From the NCBI RefSeq assembly GCF_947500765.1, contig NZ_CANMTH010000003.1:496001-560000 (forward strand): a DNA stretch of 64,000 nt, given 5' to 3'. This DNA comes from an uncultured Formosa sp. Lineage in GTDB: Bacteria > Bacteroidota > Bacteroidia > Flavobacteriales > Flavobacteriaceae. The notes beneath the pieces were generated by a model. The model was not told the origin of the DNA. It saw only the letters and a list, made by a program, of their open reading frames with translations, and did no database searches. Shown here piece by piece: positions 1 through 9,802 of the stretch (within the stretch, counting starts at the first letter, position 1; each line of letters begins with the position of its first letter). Position numbers and translations under genes: made by a program.

Positions 1-17
1 AACGTAATATATCCCAA

Positions 18-890
18 CTATAAATTAATAATTCTATTCAAAGTATACATAATTAAACGCTCAATTAACAAACCTGGATCTTTACTAAATTGCCCTGTTG
101 CACGATTTGCTATAATTGCATTTAAAGACAATGCTTGATGACCAAGTAATGCAGATAATCCATAAATAGCAGCCGTTTCCATTTCAAAATTCACCACTTT
201 CAAATCTTCAAATTTAAAAGAATGTAAACGATCATTTAAAATAGGGTCTTCAGTCTTTAATCTTAAAACTCTGCCTTGGGGACCGTAAAAACCACTTGCT
301 GTAGCAGTTACACCCGATTTTGTTTCTTCTGAACTAAAAAGCGCTTCTAAAACAGCACTGTTTTTTACTAAAATAGGATACGATTTATTGGTATTCCATT
401 TTGTATGTGCTACAAAAGCATCCTCAAAAGGTTTATTTCTTATTCCTTCTATATCATAAAAATGAAGCATTCCAGAAAAATCTAAACCGTAAGCACTTAG
501 TGCAAAAGAATCTACAGGGACTTCTTTTTGTAATGATCCAGAAGTACCAACACGAATAATATTTAAAGATGTTAATTCTTTTTTAAGCGTTCTGGTTTCA
601 AAATCGATGTTTACTAATGCATCTAATTCATTTAAAACGATATCTATATTATCGCAACCAATACCAGTCGAGACCACACTTATACGTTTGCCTTTATATA
701 CTCCTGTTTCAGTCTTAAATTCTCTTTTTTGTATAGAATACTCGACCGAATCAAAATGCTTCGTGATTTTATTCACACGATCTTGATCGCCAACTAATAT
801 AATGGTGTGTGCAATGTGTTCTGGTTTTAAATTTAAATGATAAATGCTACCATCTGGATTTAAAATTAATTCTGATTCTTTAATTTTCAT
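18..890 (-). CDS. Nucleoside phosphorylase (uridine phosphorylase-like)
   Basis: Predicted cytoplasmic enzyme that splits nucleosides with phosphate to base plus ribose-1-phosphate. The 290 residues match the PNP/UDP fold: an N-terminal strand ILVGDQDRV, a GIGCDN loop, RVGTSGSLQ for phosphate/ribose binding, and near the C-terminus the NFEMETAAIYGL segment whose Glu-Met-Glu contacts ribose in this family. It is a little longer than E. coli Udp (253 aa), and substrate (uridine versus other nucleosides) cannot be fixed by eye. It is the last gene of a four-gene minus-strand operon, overlapping the DUF1835 gene by 11 bp, so translational coupling is likely. Confidence 0.85.
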   Translation of the reverse strand: MKIKESELILNPDGSIYHLNLKPEHIAHTIILVGDQDRVNKITKHFDSVEYSIQKREFKTETGVYKGKRISVVSTGIGCDNIDIVLNELDALVNIDFETRTLKKELTSLNIIRVGTSGSLQKEVPVDSFALSAYGLDFSGMLHFYDIEGIRNKPFEDAFVAHTKWNTNKSYPILVKNSAVLEALFSSEETKSGVTATASGFYGPQGRVLRLKTEDPILNDRLHSFKFEDLKVVNFEMETAAIYGLSALLGHQALSLNAIIANRATGQFSKDPGLLIERLIMYTLNRIINL

Positions 891-1821
891 GATCAGTTGC
901 TTGTATTAATTTATTTAATTTAATATCAAAATTAAAATCTTTTTTATTTACGCCACCGTAAACCATGTTATCACTAATAAGAGACTCGAAATTTGCTTCA
1001 GATTTTAAGGCTTTATTTCCATCTTCATTTAACGTTAAACTTTGTTTGGTTTCGTTAAAAAACACAGAAAGTCTATCTATAATACGTTCGAATTGTAGAT
1101 CTCCATAACCATAAAACCCTTGATAGTTTAGAGCATATCCTAATAAATGATTTCTAGAATGAATGTCTCTACAATTTACTATTTTAAGAATATTAAGTTC
1201 TAATTCACTTAATCCATTTTCTGAATTTGGAAAGCGCTGTAAATGCGCTTTTAAACAATTACTTAAATAATCGAAAGAAGAATGTTTAACAATATATGGT
1301 TTCAATAAATTATGATCTTTACCATTATAAAGCTGCCAAAGTGTACGTGCCAAATCTTTATCTTCTGCAGTTAATCGTACTCGTGCTTCATAATGATCTG
1401 TAAGCTGAGAAGAGCTTAACTCTGCTAAACCTTTTAGTTCCTTAACACCATGTATTCTTCCACTACAGACTAAAAACAAGGGTAATTTTATTTTTTTCTG
1501 AAGTATTAAATTAATGACACCTATTAAATTTATATGACAAAATAAATCATATTCAAACCAAAGTATGATTTCAGTATAATTTTCAATATGATTTAAGACT
1601 TCTAAATCTTGTTTTAATTTAATAACATCTGCTTCTATATCATAAAACTCATGTAAAAATCGGCGTCTTATTTCTATAAATTCATCAGAATTAATATGTT
1701 CTATTGTAGGCCCTTCACACAGCATTTCGTGCCATGTTAGAATATCGCCGTGCATTTCTAGCTCTTTCAGGTAGTTTGTTAGCGCACCACCGTTTGTGAT
1801 ATGTAAAGTTTTAGATTCCAT
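880..1821 (-). CDS. DUF1835 domain-containing protein
   Basis: Function unknown. The N-terminus (LHITNGGALTNYL ... WHEMLCEGP) is the typical DUF1835 start, and the C-terminal third with an ELNILKIV segment fits the DUF3658-type partner domain usually found with it. No signal peptide or membrane segment, so cytoplasmic. It sits 3 bp downstream of the SUI1-like gene and overlaps the nucleoside phosphorylase gene by 11 bp, so it is clearly co-transcribed, but neighbours do not reveal its task. Confidence 0.75.
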   Translation of the reverse strand: MESKTLHITNGGALTNYLKELEMHGDILTWHEMLCEGPTIEHINSDEFIEIRRRFLHEFYDIEADVIKLKQDLEVLNHIENYTEIILWFEYDLFCHINLIGVINLILQKKIKLPLFLVCSGRIHGVKELKGLAELSSSQLTDHYEARVRLTAEDKDLARTLWQLYNGKDHNLLKPYIVKHSSFDYLSNCLKAHLQRFPNSENGLSELELNILKIVNCRDIHSRNHLLGYALNYQGFYGYGDLQFERIIDRLSVFFNETKQSLTLNEDGNKALKSEANFESLISDNMVYGGVNKKDFNFDIKLNKLIQATDHEN

Positions 1822-1824
1822 ATT

Positions 1825-2151
1825 TTAACCTCCAACACGTTTAACATTAAACCCTTTTTCTTTTAAAATAGTCATAATTTTATCACGGTAATCGCCTTGA
1901 ATAATTATTTTATCGTCTTTAAAACTGCCTCCAACACTAAGTATTTTTTTAAGCTCTTTGGCTAATAATTTAAAATCTTCTGTAGCACCAGTATAACCGT
2001 CTAATATGGTAATAGGTTTTCCTTTACGTTTCTCGTATTTACAAAGAATAGGATCGTCCTGAATCCATAAATTAGAATCTGAAGTCGATGTTTCTTGAGG
2101 AACCTCTTCATGTTCAGGGAACAGGTTTTTTAACTGGTCTTTTAAATCCAT
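1825..2151 (-). CDS. SUI1/eIF1-like translation initiation factor (YciH type)
   Basis: Small 108-aa protein whose second half is a SUI1 domain: the ILDGYTGATEDFKLLAKELK helix-strand region, KILSVGGSFK, IIIQGDYRDKI and the closing GFNVKRVGG are all hallmarks of bacterial YciH-type homologues of eIF1. Such proteins bind the small ribosomal subunit near the P site and affect start selection; direct evidence in Bacteroidota is sparse. The first ~35 residues are acidic and variable. Located 17 bp after the dioxygenase gene and 3 bp before the DUF1835 gene in one operon. Confidence 0.85.
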   Translation of the reverse strand: MDLKDQLKNLFPEHEEVPQETSTSDSNLWIQDDPILCKYEKRKGKPITILDGYTGATEDFKLLAKELKKILSVGGSFKDDKIIIQGDYRDKIMTILKEKGFNVKRVGG

Positions 2152-2168
2152 AGCAAGGAAATATTATA

Positions 2169-3116
2169 TTATTTAATTAAACCTAATTCTACTAAGCGTT
2201 CATGTAAAAATGTGCCTGCAGTAATATCATCAAATTGTTTTGGGTGATTGTTGTCTATACAATTCTCTAAAACATCTAATTTCATGTCACTAATAGGATG
2301 CATGAAAAAAGGAATAGAGTATCTAGATGTACCCCACAATTCCTTAGGCGGATTAATAACACGGTGAATAGTAGACTTTAATTTGTTGTTTGTATGTCTA
2401 GATAACATATCGCCAACATTAATCATAATTTCATCGGGTTGCGCAATAGCATCAATCCATTCGCCATCGTTATTTTGCACTTGTAAACCACGACCTTGAG
2501 CCCCCATTAATAAGGTAATTAAATTAATGTCTCCATGTGCAGCAGCACGTACAGCTTCTTTAGGTTCGGTTGTAATAGGAGGGTAGTGTATTGGGCGTAA
2601 AATGGAATTTCCATTCTTTATATATTTATCAAAATAGGTTTCTTCTAAATCTAAATATAAAGCTAAAGCTCGTAAAACATATTTAGCCGTTTTTTCAAGC
2701 ATCTTGTATGCGTCTTCACCAACAGCATTAAACTTCGGAAGTTCTGAAACCAAAACGTTATCCGGATATTCTGCTTTTAATTGATCATCATCTTCAACAT
2801 ATTGTCCAAAATGCCAAAATTCTTTTAAGTCTCCTTCTGTTCTACCTTTAGCATGTTCTTTTCCAAAAGAGGTATACCCTCGTTGTCCTCCAATACCTGC
2901 AACTTCATACTTTGCTTTAGAAGCTTCTGGTAAATCGAAAAAATGTTTTATTTCAGAATATAAATCAGATACTAATTGGTCGTCTAAAAAATGTCCCTTT
3001 AATGCAACAAATCCTATATCTTCATAAGCCTGACCTATTTGGTCTACAAAGTGTTGTTTTTTAATGGGATCGTTAGAAATAAAAGATTTTAAATCTACAC
3101 TTGGAATACTATTCAT
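2169..3116 (-). CDS. 2-oxoglutarate/Fe(II) dioxygenase, isopenicillin N synthase family
   Basis: 315-aa soluble oxidase of the IPNS/flavanone-hydroxylase type. The N-terminal DIOX_N part starts with IPSVDL and the C-terminal jelly roll carries the facial triad: H194 and D196 in AAAHGDINL, H251 in STIHRVINPP, and the RxS co-substrate anchor R265/S267. All catalytic residues are intact, so an active enzyme is expected. The substrate is unknown; many flavobacteria carry one such gene next to SUI1 and DUF1835 genes as here. It is the first gene of the minus-strand operon, and the 298-bp upstream gap separates it from the divergent oligopeptidase gene. Confidence 0.85.
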   Translation of the reverse strand: MNSIPSVDLKSFISNDPIKKQHFVDQIGQAYEDIGFVALKGHFLDDQLVSDLYSEIKHFFDLPEASKAKYEVAGIGGQRGYTSFGKEHAKGRTEGDLKEFWHFGQYVEDDDQLKAEYPDNVLVSELPKFNAVGEDAYKMLEKTAKYVLRALALYLDLEETYFDKYIKNGNSILRPIHYPPITTEPKEAVRAAAHGDINLITLLMGAQGRGLQVQNNDGEWIDAIAQPDEIMINVGDMLSRHTNNKLKSTIHRVINPPKELWGTSRYSIPFFMHPISDMKLDVLENCIDNNHPKQFDDITAGTFLHERLVELGLIK

Positions 3117-3414
3117 ATATATCAGTTTTTACTAAGCTGGTTCTACAAATGTACAAAAAACAACGAAAGAATTTTTAAACAATTTTTAAGCCTATTTAAG
3201 CCTTGATTTTCAGCAGATCACTCTAATTAGTTAACTTTATTTATGGACTATTGTCTAATTTTAAACAGCACAAACTGTATTAGATTTAGTCATTAATAGT
3301 AATCTAAAACACATAATGAACTAGTTGTTAAAAAATTACAATTAAAATGAACGGACTATACTATTACTATGCATTTCTTCAGTACATTTATAAACCACTA
3401 ATATGTAAATAGAT

Positions 3415-5565
3415 ATGAAGTCGATAATCTATATTTTAACCGTATTTTTATTTATAGGATGTAAATCTGATCAAAAAGAAGTTATAACACCTGTTATACA
3501 GCCTCCAATTGCAAAAATAGACTCTAAAGAACTAATAATACATGGAGATACAAGAGTCGATGATTATTTTTGGATGCGCTTATCTGATGAACAAAAAAAA
3601 GCAACAATTCCAGATGTGCAGACTCAAGACGTTATAGACTACTTAAATGCAGAGAATGAGTATTTAGATAAAGTAATGAGTCATACAGATTCACTTCAAA
3701 CGATATTGTATGATGAAATTATTGGTAGAATAAAAAAAGATGATGAGTCGGTTCCTGTTAACCATAACGGATATGCTTATTATTCTAAATATAAAAAAGG
3801 TAATGATTATGCATTGTATTGCAGATCTAAACTTGGAAGTGATAAAGAAGAAATTATGCTAAACGGTCCCGAATTATCTAAAAGTTTAGCGTATTTTGGG
3901 ATGGGAAATCAAGAGGTTAGTTCAAACAATAAACTGCTAGCTTATGCTGTAGATACTATTTCTAGAAGACAATACACTATTTATTTTAAAAATTTAGTAA
4001 CAGGTAACTATCTAGAGGATCGTTTGGAAAATACAGCGGGTAGTGCGGTTTGGGCAAACGATAATAAAACGGTATTCTATTCTACTAAAGCCCCGGAAAC
4101 CCTAAGAAGTTATAAAATATTTAAGCACGTATTGGGAGAACCACAATCGCATGATGTTTTAGCTTATGAAGAAAAAGATGATACGTTTGAGTGTTTTGTC
4201 TTTAAATCAAAATCTGAAGCATTTATATTTATTGGAAGTTTTCAAACTTTATCAACTGAATTTCAGTTTATAAATGCAAATACACCAAATAGCGAATGGA
4301 AAGTTATACAGCCAAGAGAAAAAAATTTAGAATATACAGTAGACCATTACGCAAATCATTTTTACATTAAAACGAATATTAACGGCGCTAAAAATTTTAA
4401 ATTAGTTGAAACTCCAATTCATGCAACAACAAAAGAAAATTGGGTAGATGTTATACCACATCGAGACGATGTTCTTTTGGAAGATTTCGATTTGTTTAAA
4501 AATTATTTGGTAATCACAGAACGTAAAAATGGATTGAGACAACTTAGAGTTAAAAATTGGAATGGAGACGAACATTATTTACAATTTAAAGATCCAACAT
4601 ATTTAACATATACAACGTCAAATTTAGATTTCGATACAGCTATTTTAAGGTATAATTATGCTTCTTTAACAACCCCAAATAGTACTTTAGAATACAATAT
4701 GAAAACCAAAGATGAAGTGTTGCTTAAACAAGAAGACGTTTTAGATCCTAATTTTAGCCCAGATCATTATACTTCAGAACGTTTATTTGCCACAGCTACA
4801 GATGGTACTAAAATTCCAATTTCTTTAGTTTACAAAAAAGGAATAACAAAATCTGGTCATAATCCGTTACTATTATATGGGTACGGTTCTTATGGATCCA
4901 TAATAGATGCTAACTTTAATTCTAGTCGATTAAGTCTCCTAGATCGCGGATTTGTGTTTGCTATTGCACATGTTCGTGGTGGGCAAGAAATGGGAAGAGC
5001 ATGGTACGAAGACGGTAAATTATTAAATAAGAAAAACACATTTACAGATTTTATAAACTGTGCAGAATATTTAGTAGATGTTAAATTTACATCTCCAGAA
5101 CATTTATATGCAATAGGTGGTAGTGCAGGAGGATTGCTTATGGGGGCCATTGTAAATATGAAACCTGAATTATGGCACGGCGTAATTGCTGCAGTTCCTT
5201 TTGTAGATGTAGTATCTACCATGTTAGACGAAACTATACCTTTAACCACATTTGAATTTGATGAGTGGGGAAATCCAAAAGACAGTATATATTATAATTA
5301 TATAAAATCGTATTCTCCATATGATAATGTTGAAGCTAAAGCCTATCCAAACCTATTAATTACTACTGGGTTTTGGGATAGTCAAGTTCAATATTGGGAG
5401 CCTGCAAAGTGGATAGCAAAATTACGAGCAACCAAAACAGATGATAATTTACTTATTATGGATTGTAATATGGATGTTGGACATGGTGGTGCTTCCGGTC
5501 GGTTTGAACGATACAAAATAAACGCATTAGAATATGCGTTTTTACTAGATTTAGAATATAATTAA
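3415..5565 (+). CDS. Prolyl oligopeptidase family (S9A) lipoprotein, oligopeptidase B-like
   Basis: 716-aa serine peptidase. The N-terminus has a short hydrophobic stretch ending in FIGCKS, a lipobox that predicts a lipid-anchored periplasmic or outer-membrane protein. A ~400-residue beta-propeller is followed by an alpha/beta-hydrolase domain with nucleophile S570 in GGSAGG, and with D655 (GFWDSQ) and H690 (VGHGGASG) at the spacing expected for the triad. The YGYGSYG and AHVRGG segments are typical of oligopeptidase B, which cuts short peptides after basic residues; the exact specificity is inferred. Transcribed alone. Confidence 0.9.
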   Translation: MKSIIYILTVFLFIGCKSDQKEVITPVIQPPIAKIDSKELIIHGDTRVDDYFWMRLSDEQKKATIPDVQTQDVIDYLNAENEYLDKVMSHTDSLQTILYDEIIGRIKKDDESVPVNHNGYAYYSKYKKGNDYALYCRSKLGSDKEEIMLNGPELSKSLAYFGMGNQEVSSNNKLLAYAVDTISRRQYTIYFKNLVTGNYLEDRLENTAGSAVWANDNKTVFYSTKAPETLRSYKIFKHVLGEPQSHDVLAYEEKDDTFECFVFKSKSEAFIFIGSFQTLSTEFQFINANTPNSEWKVIQPREKNLEYTVDHYANHFYIKTNINGAKNFKLVETPIHATTKENWVDVIPHRDDVLLEDFDLFKNYLVITERKNGLRQLRVKNWNGDEHYLQFKDPTYLTYTTSNLDFDTAILRYNYASLTTPNSTLEYNMKTKDEVLLKQEDVLDPNFSPDHYTSERLFATATDGTKIPISLVYKKGITKSGHNPLLLYGYGSYGSIIDANFNSSRLSLLDRGFVFAIAHVRGGQEMGRAWYEDGKLLNKKNTFTDFINCAEYLVDVKFTSPEHLYAIGGSAGGLLMGAIVNMKPELWHGVIAAVPFVDVVSTMLDETIPLTTFEFDEWGNPKDSIYYNYIKSYSPYDNVEAKAYPNLLITTGFWDSQVQYWEPAKWIAKLRATKTDDNLLIMDCNMDVGHGGASGRFERYKINALEYAFLLDLEYN

Positions 5566-5801
5566 AACTAAAAAGTATTATGCCTATATTCAATGCTTTA
5601 AGGTGGTTACTGAATATATTTGAACGAATTAATATTTTTAAGAGGATTTAATCAAAACAAGATGGTATTAAGTAGCATAACATTTTTGTATGTTTTAGTT
5701 AAAAAATTAACATAACGTGATTTTGAAATTATAATTTTAACAGTTAATGAATTTCAATTCGTTAAAAGAATACTAATGTTAACATTTTTTAGGAATGATT
5801 G

Positions 5802-5833
5802 TTGTTAGGATTAAAATTAAAAAATTATTTTTG
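5802..5833 (+). promoter_or_regulatory. Bacteroidota-type promoter for the 5854 gene
   Basis: TTG at 5802-5804, 21 bp spacer, then TATTTTTG at 5826-5833, matching the TTG-N17-23-TAnnTTTG consensus of the main Bacteroidota sigma factor. It places the transcript start about 10-15 bp before the ATG at 5854. Confidence 0.55.
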
Positions 5834-5853
5834 GATAGTACTAACTCACCCGA

Positions 5854-6552
5854 ATGAAACACATTTTTATACCCTTTACATTTCTATGCATTTCCACATC
5901 TGCATGGTCGCAAATAGATACTAAACTACCTAACGCTATAAGTATCCCTGCTATAGAAAGTGAAGAGGGAGAAGCTACAGAAACAAACAGTTTAGACATA
6001 AAGCCTCTTGAAGCTCAATCTTTAGATGAGCCAGACACTTCTAACAAAGTAAATGGTTTAACAGTATATAAGCGCCCAGATCTAAATGTAGAAGAAGAGT
6101 TTTCTATGTTTAATAAAAAACAATATGCAAATCCTGCAGAGTTATTCCAAGGTAATTTGGATAAACAATTACAAATGCCAGAATCTGAAGCCGTAAATCC
6201 AAATGCCGTGGGGAGTTTAGTAGATGTGTATTTTGGTGATTTTGAAACCGAATCTAAAACAGTAAATATAGCTTACAGAGATCATCAAGCTTTTGATGGA
6301 GATAGAGTCATGGTATATTTTAATGAGGATATTATTAAATCTAATGCTTTACTAACAACTGGTTTTAGTGGCATGACTGTTGAATTACAACCTGGACTTA
6401 ACAAAATTGAATTCCAAGCACTTAACACAGGGAGTTCTGGACCTAATACAGCTGAATTTAGAATTTTAGATGATGATGGAAATTTTATTGCTGGTAACAC
6501 CTGGAACTTAGCTAAAGGTGTAAAAGGTTCTATTATTATAGTAAAAAAGTAA
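5854..6552 (+). CDS. Exported protein of unknown function
   Basis: 232-aa protein not assigned to a named family. Residues 1-19 form a signal peptide (FTFLCISTSAWS then Q), and the next ~60 residues are acidic and probably disordered. The C-terminal ~110 residues (VDVYFGDFET onward to IIIVKK) look like an all-beta domain similar to short flavobacterial secreted proteins. There is no lipobox cysteine and no T9SS sorting signal. Own promoter with TATTTTTG 20 bp before the ATG; the next gene also has its own -7 element, so it is probably monocistronic. Confidence 0.7.
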   Translation: MKHIFIPFTFLCISTSAWSQIDTKLPNAISIPAIESEEGEATETNSLDIKPLEAQSLDEPDTSNKVNGLTVYKRPDLNVEEEFSMFNKKQYANPAELFQGNLDKQLQMPESEAVNPNAVGSLVDVYFGDFETESKTVNIAYRDHQAFDGDRVMVYFNEDIIKSNALLTTGFSGMTVELQPGLNKIEFQALNTGSSGPNTAEFRILDDDGNFIAGNTWNLAKGVKGSIIIVKK

Positions 6553-6659
6553 ACAAAAATCACTTCACAAGCCTTTTAAACCTACAAAAAATAATTTCTA
6601 CTTAACTATTTAATTAAATAGTTTTTTGTTATGTGTTAATCAAATTCAAATACTTACAT

Positions 6660-6667
6660 TATATTTG
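6660..6667 (+). promoter_or_regulatory. TAnnTTTG -7 element upstream of the cold-shock gene
   Basis: TATATTTG matches the Bacteroidota -7 consensus. It lies about 90 bp before the ATG at 6758, leaving a long AT-rich 5' leader, which is common for cold-shock genes. No clear TTG at standard spacing. Confidence 0.4.
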
Positions 6668-6757
6668 TAAAAATATGAATTGCTTTAACTTATTTTCTCA
6701 TAGTTAAAACACTCATTTTCAATAACATAATCTTCAATTTAAAACAAGTAGTAATTT

Positions 6758-7210
6758 ATGGCTAAGTCTCAACAGACGTACAATAAAATCGAAAAAGAAA
6801 AAGCACGTCAAAAAAAGCGTGAAGAAAAATTAAAGAAAAAAGAAGCTAGAAAAGCTGAATCTAAAGACAGTCAGGGTATTCAATTTGCCTATGTAGATCA
6901 ATATGGTAATTTAACAGATACACCACCAGACCCGTCAGATAAGATAAAAGTAGATGCAGATGATATCGTACTAGGTATTCCTAAAAAGGATGATAGCGAT
7001 ATTGAAGAAGTAGATCCTATACGTAAAGGAAAAGTTTCCTTTTTTGATAGTTCTAAAGGTTTTGGATTTATTATTGATGCAGAAAATTCAGAAAAATATT
7101 TCTGTCACGTAAGCGGATTATTGGATACTATCATTGAAAATGATAAAGTTCAGTTCGAATTAGAACGTGGAATGAAAGGAATGAATGCGGTGCGAGTTAA
7201 GAAAATTTAA
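6758..7210 (+). CDS. Cold-shock domain RNA-binding protein with basic N-terminal tail
   Basis: 150 aa. Residues 8-36 are almost entirely Lys/Arg/Glu (a charged helix), residues ~40-85 form an acidic linker, and residues ~90-150 are a cold-shock domain with RKGKVSFFDSSKGFGFI (RNP1-like) and KYFCHVSGL (RNP2-like). This two-part layout is the common flavobacterial form that is twice as long as CspA. Expected to bind single-stranded RNA in the cytoplasm. The coding 3' end forms the ascending arm of the terminator hairpin at 7181-7225. Confidence 0.88.
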   Translation: MAKSQQTYNKIEKEKARQKKREEKLKKKEARKAESKDSQGIQFAYVDQYGNLTDTPPDPSDKIKVDADDIVLGIPKKDDSDIEEVDPIRKGKVSFFDSSKGFGFIIDAENSEKYFCHVSGLLDTIIENDKVQFELERGMKGMNAVRVKKI

Positions 7211-7235
7211 CTTAACCGCATTCATTTATTTTTTA
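7181..7235 (+). terminator. Rho-independent terminator of the cold-shock gene
   Basis: ATGAATGCGG (7181-7190) pairs with CCGCATTCAT (7216-7225), with GTTAA/TTAAC extending the stem inside; a T-rich run follows. The hairpin overlaps the last codons of the gene and separates it from the convergent porin gene. Confidence 0.65.
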
Positions 7236-7236
7236 C

Positions 7237-8478
7237 TTATTGTATCTTTCTCTTAACAAACCATTGCCCTGCTAAACTGATGTTTAGTGTAAGTAAGTGG
7301 TAATTTTCTTGAATAAGGCCATCATAAATTTGGCCTTTTTTCCCGTATGTATAAGCTAAGTTTAACATAGATAATCCATCATAACTTAATGGGATACCTA
7401 TTCCTATATTAGCACCGTAGTTATATATCTTTTTATTGTCAATTTCTAAGTTACCAGAATCGTAATTAAAACCTGCACGATACTCTACATTATTCCAGAA
7501 TTTTAATGGATTTGCACTAGGCGCAAACTCTACACCTAAAGCTAACATATTCTGATCTACAAAAGTTCCTAACTCATCTGTTTGATCTGTTTTAGACCAA
7601 TATTTCATTCTATAATCTATAGCAACGTTTACTTGATCTAAGAATCGTTTTTGTATACCAAATCCAACTTCTAAAGGCAATTTAAAATCATCTAAATCAT
7701 CTGTATATTCAATTTGGTCATCGTAGTATTGAGATACCGTTGTTTCTTTATCTCCACCTATTAAACTAGGAAATGTTACAACAGCACCTACTGTAACATC
7801 TTTTATAGGCTCATATTGTACACCAGCTCCGAATTGAAAACCAGAATAACTATTACTATCGTAAATGGTTAATACATTAGATCCAATATAGTTTACTTCA
7901 TTCTCTATAATTTGACCAAATAATACAGATCCCGTAGCACCTACACTTAAATTATCGAGTAAAGAATAACCATAATTTAATTTCAAACTGTTTATACCTC
8001 CAGAACCATCAATGTCACTAATAAAACTACTTGTTGTTCCTTCAATATCTGTTTCAATATTTGATAGACTATAACCAACATTAGTATAAGGTATAAGTGT
8101 AACACTTACTCCCGATTTTGCTGATAAGGGAAACGCAAAAGCCATATTTGAAAAATTAGCTACATTTTTAGTTTCTTTAACGCCTCCATCAATTTGCACA
8201 CCATATTCCGATTTCATACCAACATCAAAAAAGAAGGTTTTTAAAGGAATAGAAGCTAAAGATGCCGGGTTTAAATTATTTATAAACGTGCTAGAACTAT
8301 TTGCAATACCTGTACTACCAATTCCTGATGTTTTCCCTGTGTAAGTCGAATTAAATGTTCCTAAACCATATAATGAATAAGGCGAACTTGTAAGCGAATT
8401 ACTTTGCGATAAAACAGATATAGAAGTAAAGAAGCAGAGTGTGAGCGTGGTTAATAATTTATATTTATTAATATTCAT
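7237..8478 (-). CDS. FadL/OMPP1-like outer-membrane beta-barrel protein
   Basis: Outer-membrane protein with a signal peptide (LLTTLTLCFFTSISVLSQ). The mature N-terminus SPYSLYGLG plus NNLNPASLASIP is typical of flavobacterial proteins annotated as outer membrane protein transport (OMPP1/FadL). The rest alternates amphipathic strands and ends in VKRKIQ. Three in-frame ATGs lie at 8499, 8484 and 8478; 8478 gives the tightest signal peptide, and all overlap the 3' end of the DUF4270 gene (stop at 8468), so the pair is translationally coupled. Cargo is unknown; a partnership with the DUF4270 lipoprotein is inferred. Confidence 0.78.
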   Translation of the reverse strand: MNINKYKLLTTLTLCFFTSISVLSQSNSLTSSPYSLYGLGTFNSTYTGKTSGIGSTGIANSSSTFINNLNPASLASIPLKTFFFDVGMKSEYGVQIDGGVKETKNVANFSNMAFAFPLSAKSGVSVTLIPYTNVGYSLSNIETDIEGTTSSFISDIDGSGGINSLKLNYGYSLLDNLSVGATGSVLFGQIIENEVNYIGSNVLTIYDSNSYSGFQFGAGVQYEPIKDVTVGAVVTFPSLIGGDKETTVSQYYDDQIEYTDDLDDFKLPLEVGFGIQKRFLDQVNVAIDYRMKYWSKTDQTDELGTFVDQNMLALGVEFAPSANPLKFWNNVEYRAGFNYDSGNLEIDNKKIYNYGANIGIGIPLSYDGLSMLNLAYTYGKKGQIYDGLIQENYHLLTLNISLAGQWFVKRKIQ

Positions 8479-9802
8479 AGTCATCGTCGTATAATGCATA
8501 GTTTAATTCTAAAGTTGTTTTTAAGTCAGAGTTTTCGGAATCTTCACCTTCTAAAATATAACGGTCTACAGATTCACTATAACCTTGACCAGTAATTCCT
8601 AGAAAAAGGTTTTGAGAGTTAACTTCATTTAATTTTAAATCAAGAAAATATTTTATAGGGATAACATACGTTATATAACCATTATTTAATTCATCTTCTA
8701 TTTGTCTTCCATAAACAGTACTTCCTGTATAATCTACAAGTTGATATGAGGTATCATTAAATTGATCGATAACATACACGTTTAAAGAATCTCTAATAGA
8801 TAAATTATCACTATCTGTATTATGCTTTATAGATATTCTTAAATTTGCATCCATAATAGACCCCGAACCTTTAATAGAATTTATACTTTCTATATAAGGA
8901 ATATCAACTCTAGTTGCTAAACCACTACCTGATTGTATATAACTTGTATTGTCTGTTACTTTACTAGATACTTCATCAGACTGGTCTACTAAACTACTTA
9001 AATCTGGATTAATTGTAGTTTGTGTTATACTATGAAAACTATCTGCAGAATTAAAAGTTATATCAAAATATGATTCATCTCCGTCTTCTACAATGTCTTC
9101 TTCGGGTATAGTATACCATATACGTAATTTAGAACTAGTACTAATTCCTAAAACAGCAGTATTATTATCATCTGATACAATAGATATACCTTTATATTCT
9201 TCAGTTAATTCATCAGTATTATTAATTGTATTATCTTGAATTTTGTCAAAAATATCTTGTCCAAAATCATTGTTTAATGTAAAATGGATTGAATCTTCAC
9301 GAATAGGAGTAGGAAGAAAGTCTATACTTCCAAGAGATGTTGTCCCTATATCAAATGTAGTTGTATTATAAAAATAAGTACCATTATCGTCTGGTGTTAT
9401 TTCCTCTAAAACTTTATATACATTAAATTTTTGTCTAGACAGCGTATCGTTATAGTAATAATCTGTATAATCTAATATCAAAGCTACAGAATCAAAAACA
9501 GCATCATCATCTATATCAAAATCATCTGTATACAATTCAAAATAAGGAGTTGCTTTAATTTTCCCTAATATAGGATCAGAATAGCCACCCATAATATATT
9601 GGCTAGTTCCGGAAATTGCTAACGAGTCGAATTTGTAAGTAGAGGTTTCTACTGAAAATGTGTCTATATAATACACTTTAGTTCCATTATTAATCCAATC
9701 TTCACCTACTTCAGACACAGATGTTGAATCAGCTTCACAAGACGCTAAAAGAGTTATAAAACAACAGGCGCCAAACAGCGCTCTAAAAAAAATTGAATTC
9801 AT
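8468..9802 (-). CDS. DUF4270 family lipoprotein
   Basis: 444-aa envelope protein. The N-terminal hydrophobic segment ends in LLASCEAD, a lipobox. GEDWINNGTKVYYIDTFSV and GGYSDPILGKIKA match the DUF4270 pattern, a Bacteroidota-specific family of beta-rich lipoproteins of unknown function. Very rich in Asp, Ser, Thr and Tyr. The stop codon lies inside the downstream barrel gene, so both form one transcription unit. Confidence 0.85.
   Translation of the reverse strand: MNSIFFRALFGACCFITLLASCEADSTSVSEVGEDWINNGTKVYYIDTFSVETSTYKFDSLAISGTSQYIMGGYSDPILGKIKATPYFELYTDDFDIDDDAVFDSVALILDYTDYYYNDTLSRQKFNVYKVLEEITPDDNGTYFYNTTTFDIGTTSLGSIDFLPTPIREDSIHFTLNNDFGQDIFDKIQDNTINNTDELTEEYKGISIVSDDNNTAVLGISTSSKLRIWYTIPEEDIVEDGDESYFDITFNSADSFHSITQTTINPDLSSLVDQSDEVSSKVTDNTSYIQSGSGLATRVDIPYIESINSIKGSGSIMDANLRISIKHNTDSDNLSIRDSLNVYVIDQFNDTSYQLVDYTGSTVYGRQIEDELNNGYITYVIPIKYFLDLKLNEVNSQNLFLGITGQGYSESVDRYILEGEDSENSDLKTTLELNYALYDDDYEY

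Noticed and set aside
4890..5249. 119-aa minus-strand ORF inside the S9 peptidase gene
   Set aside because: Antisense shadow of a well-supported gene; no family features.
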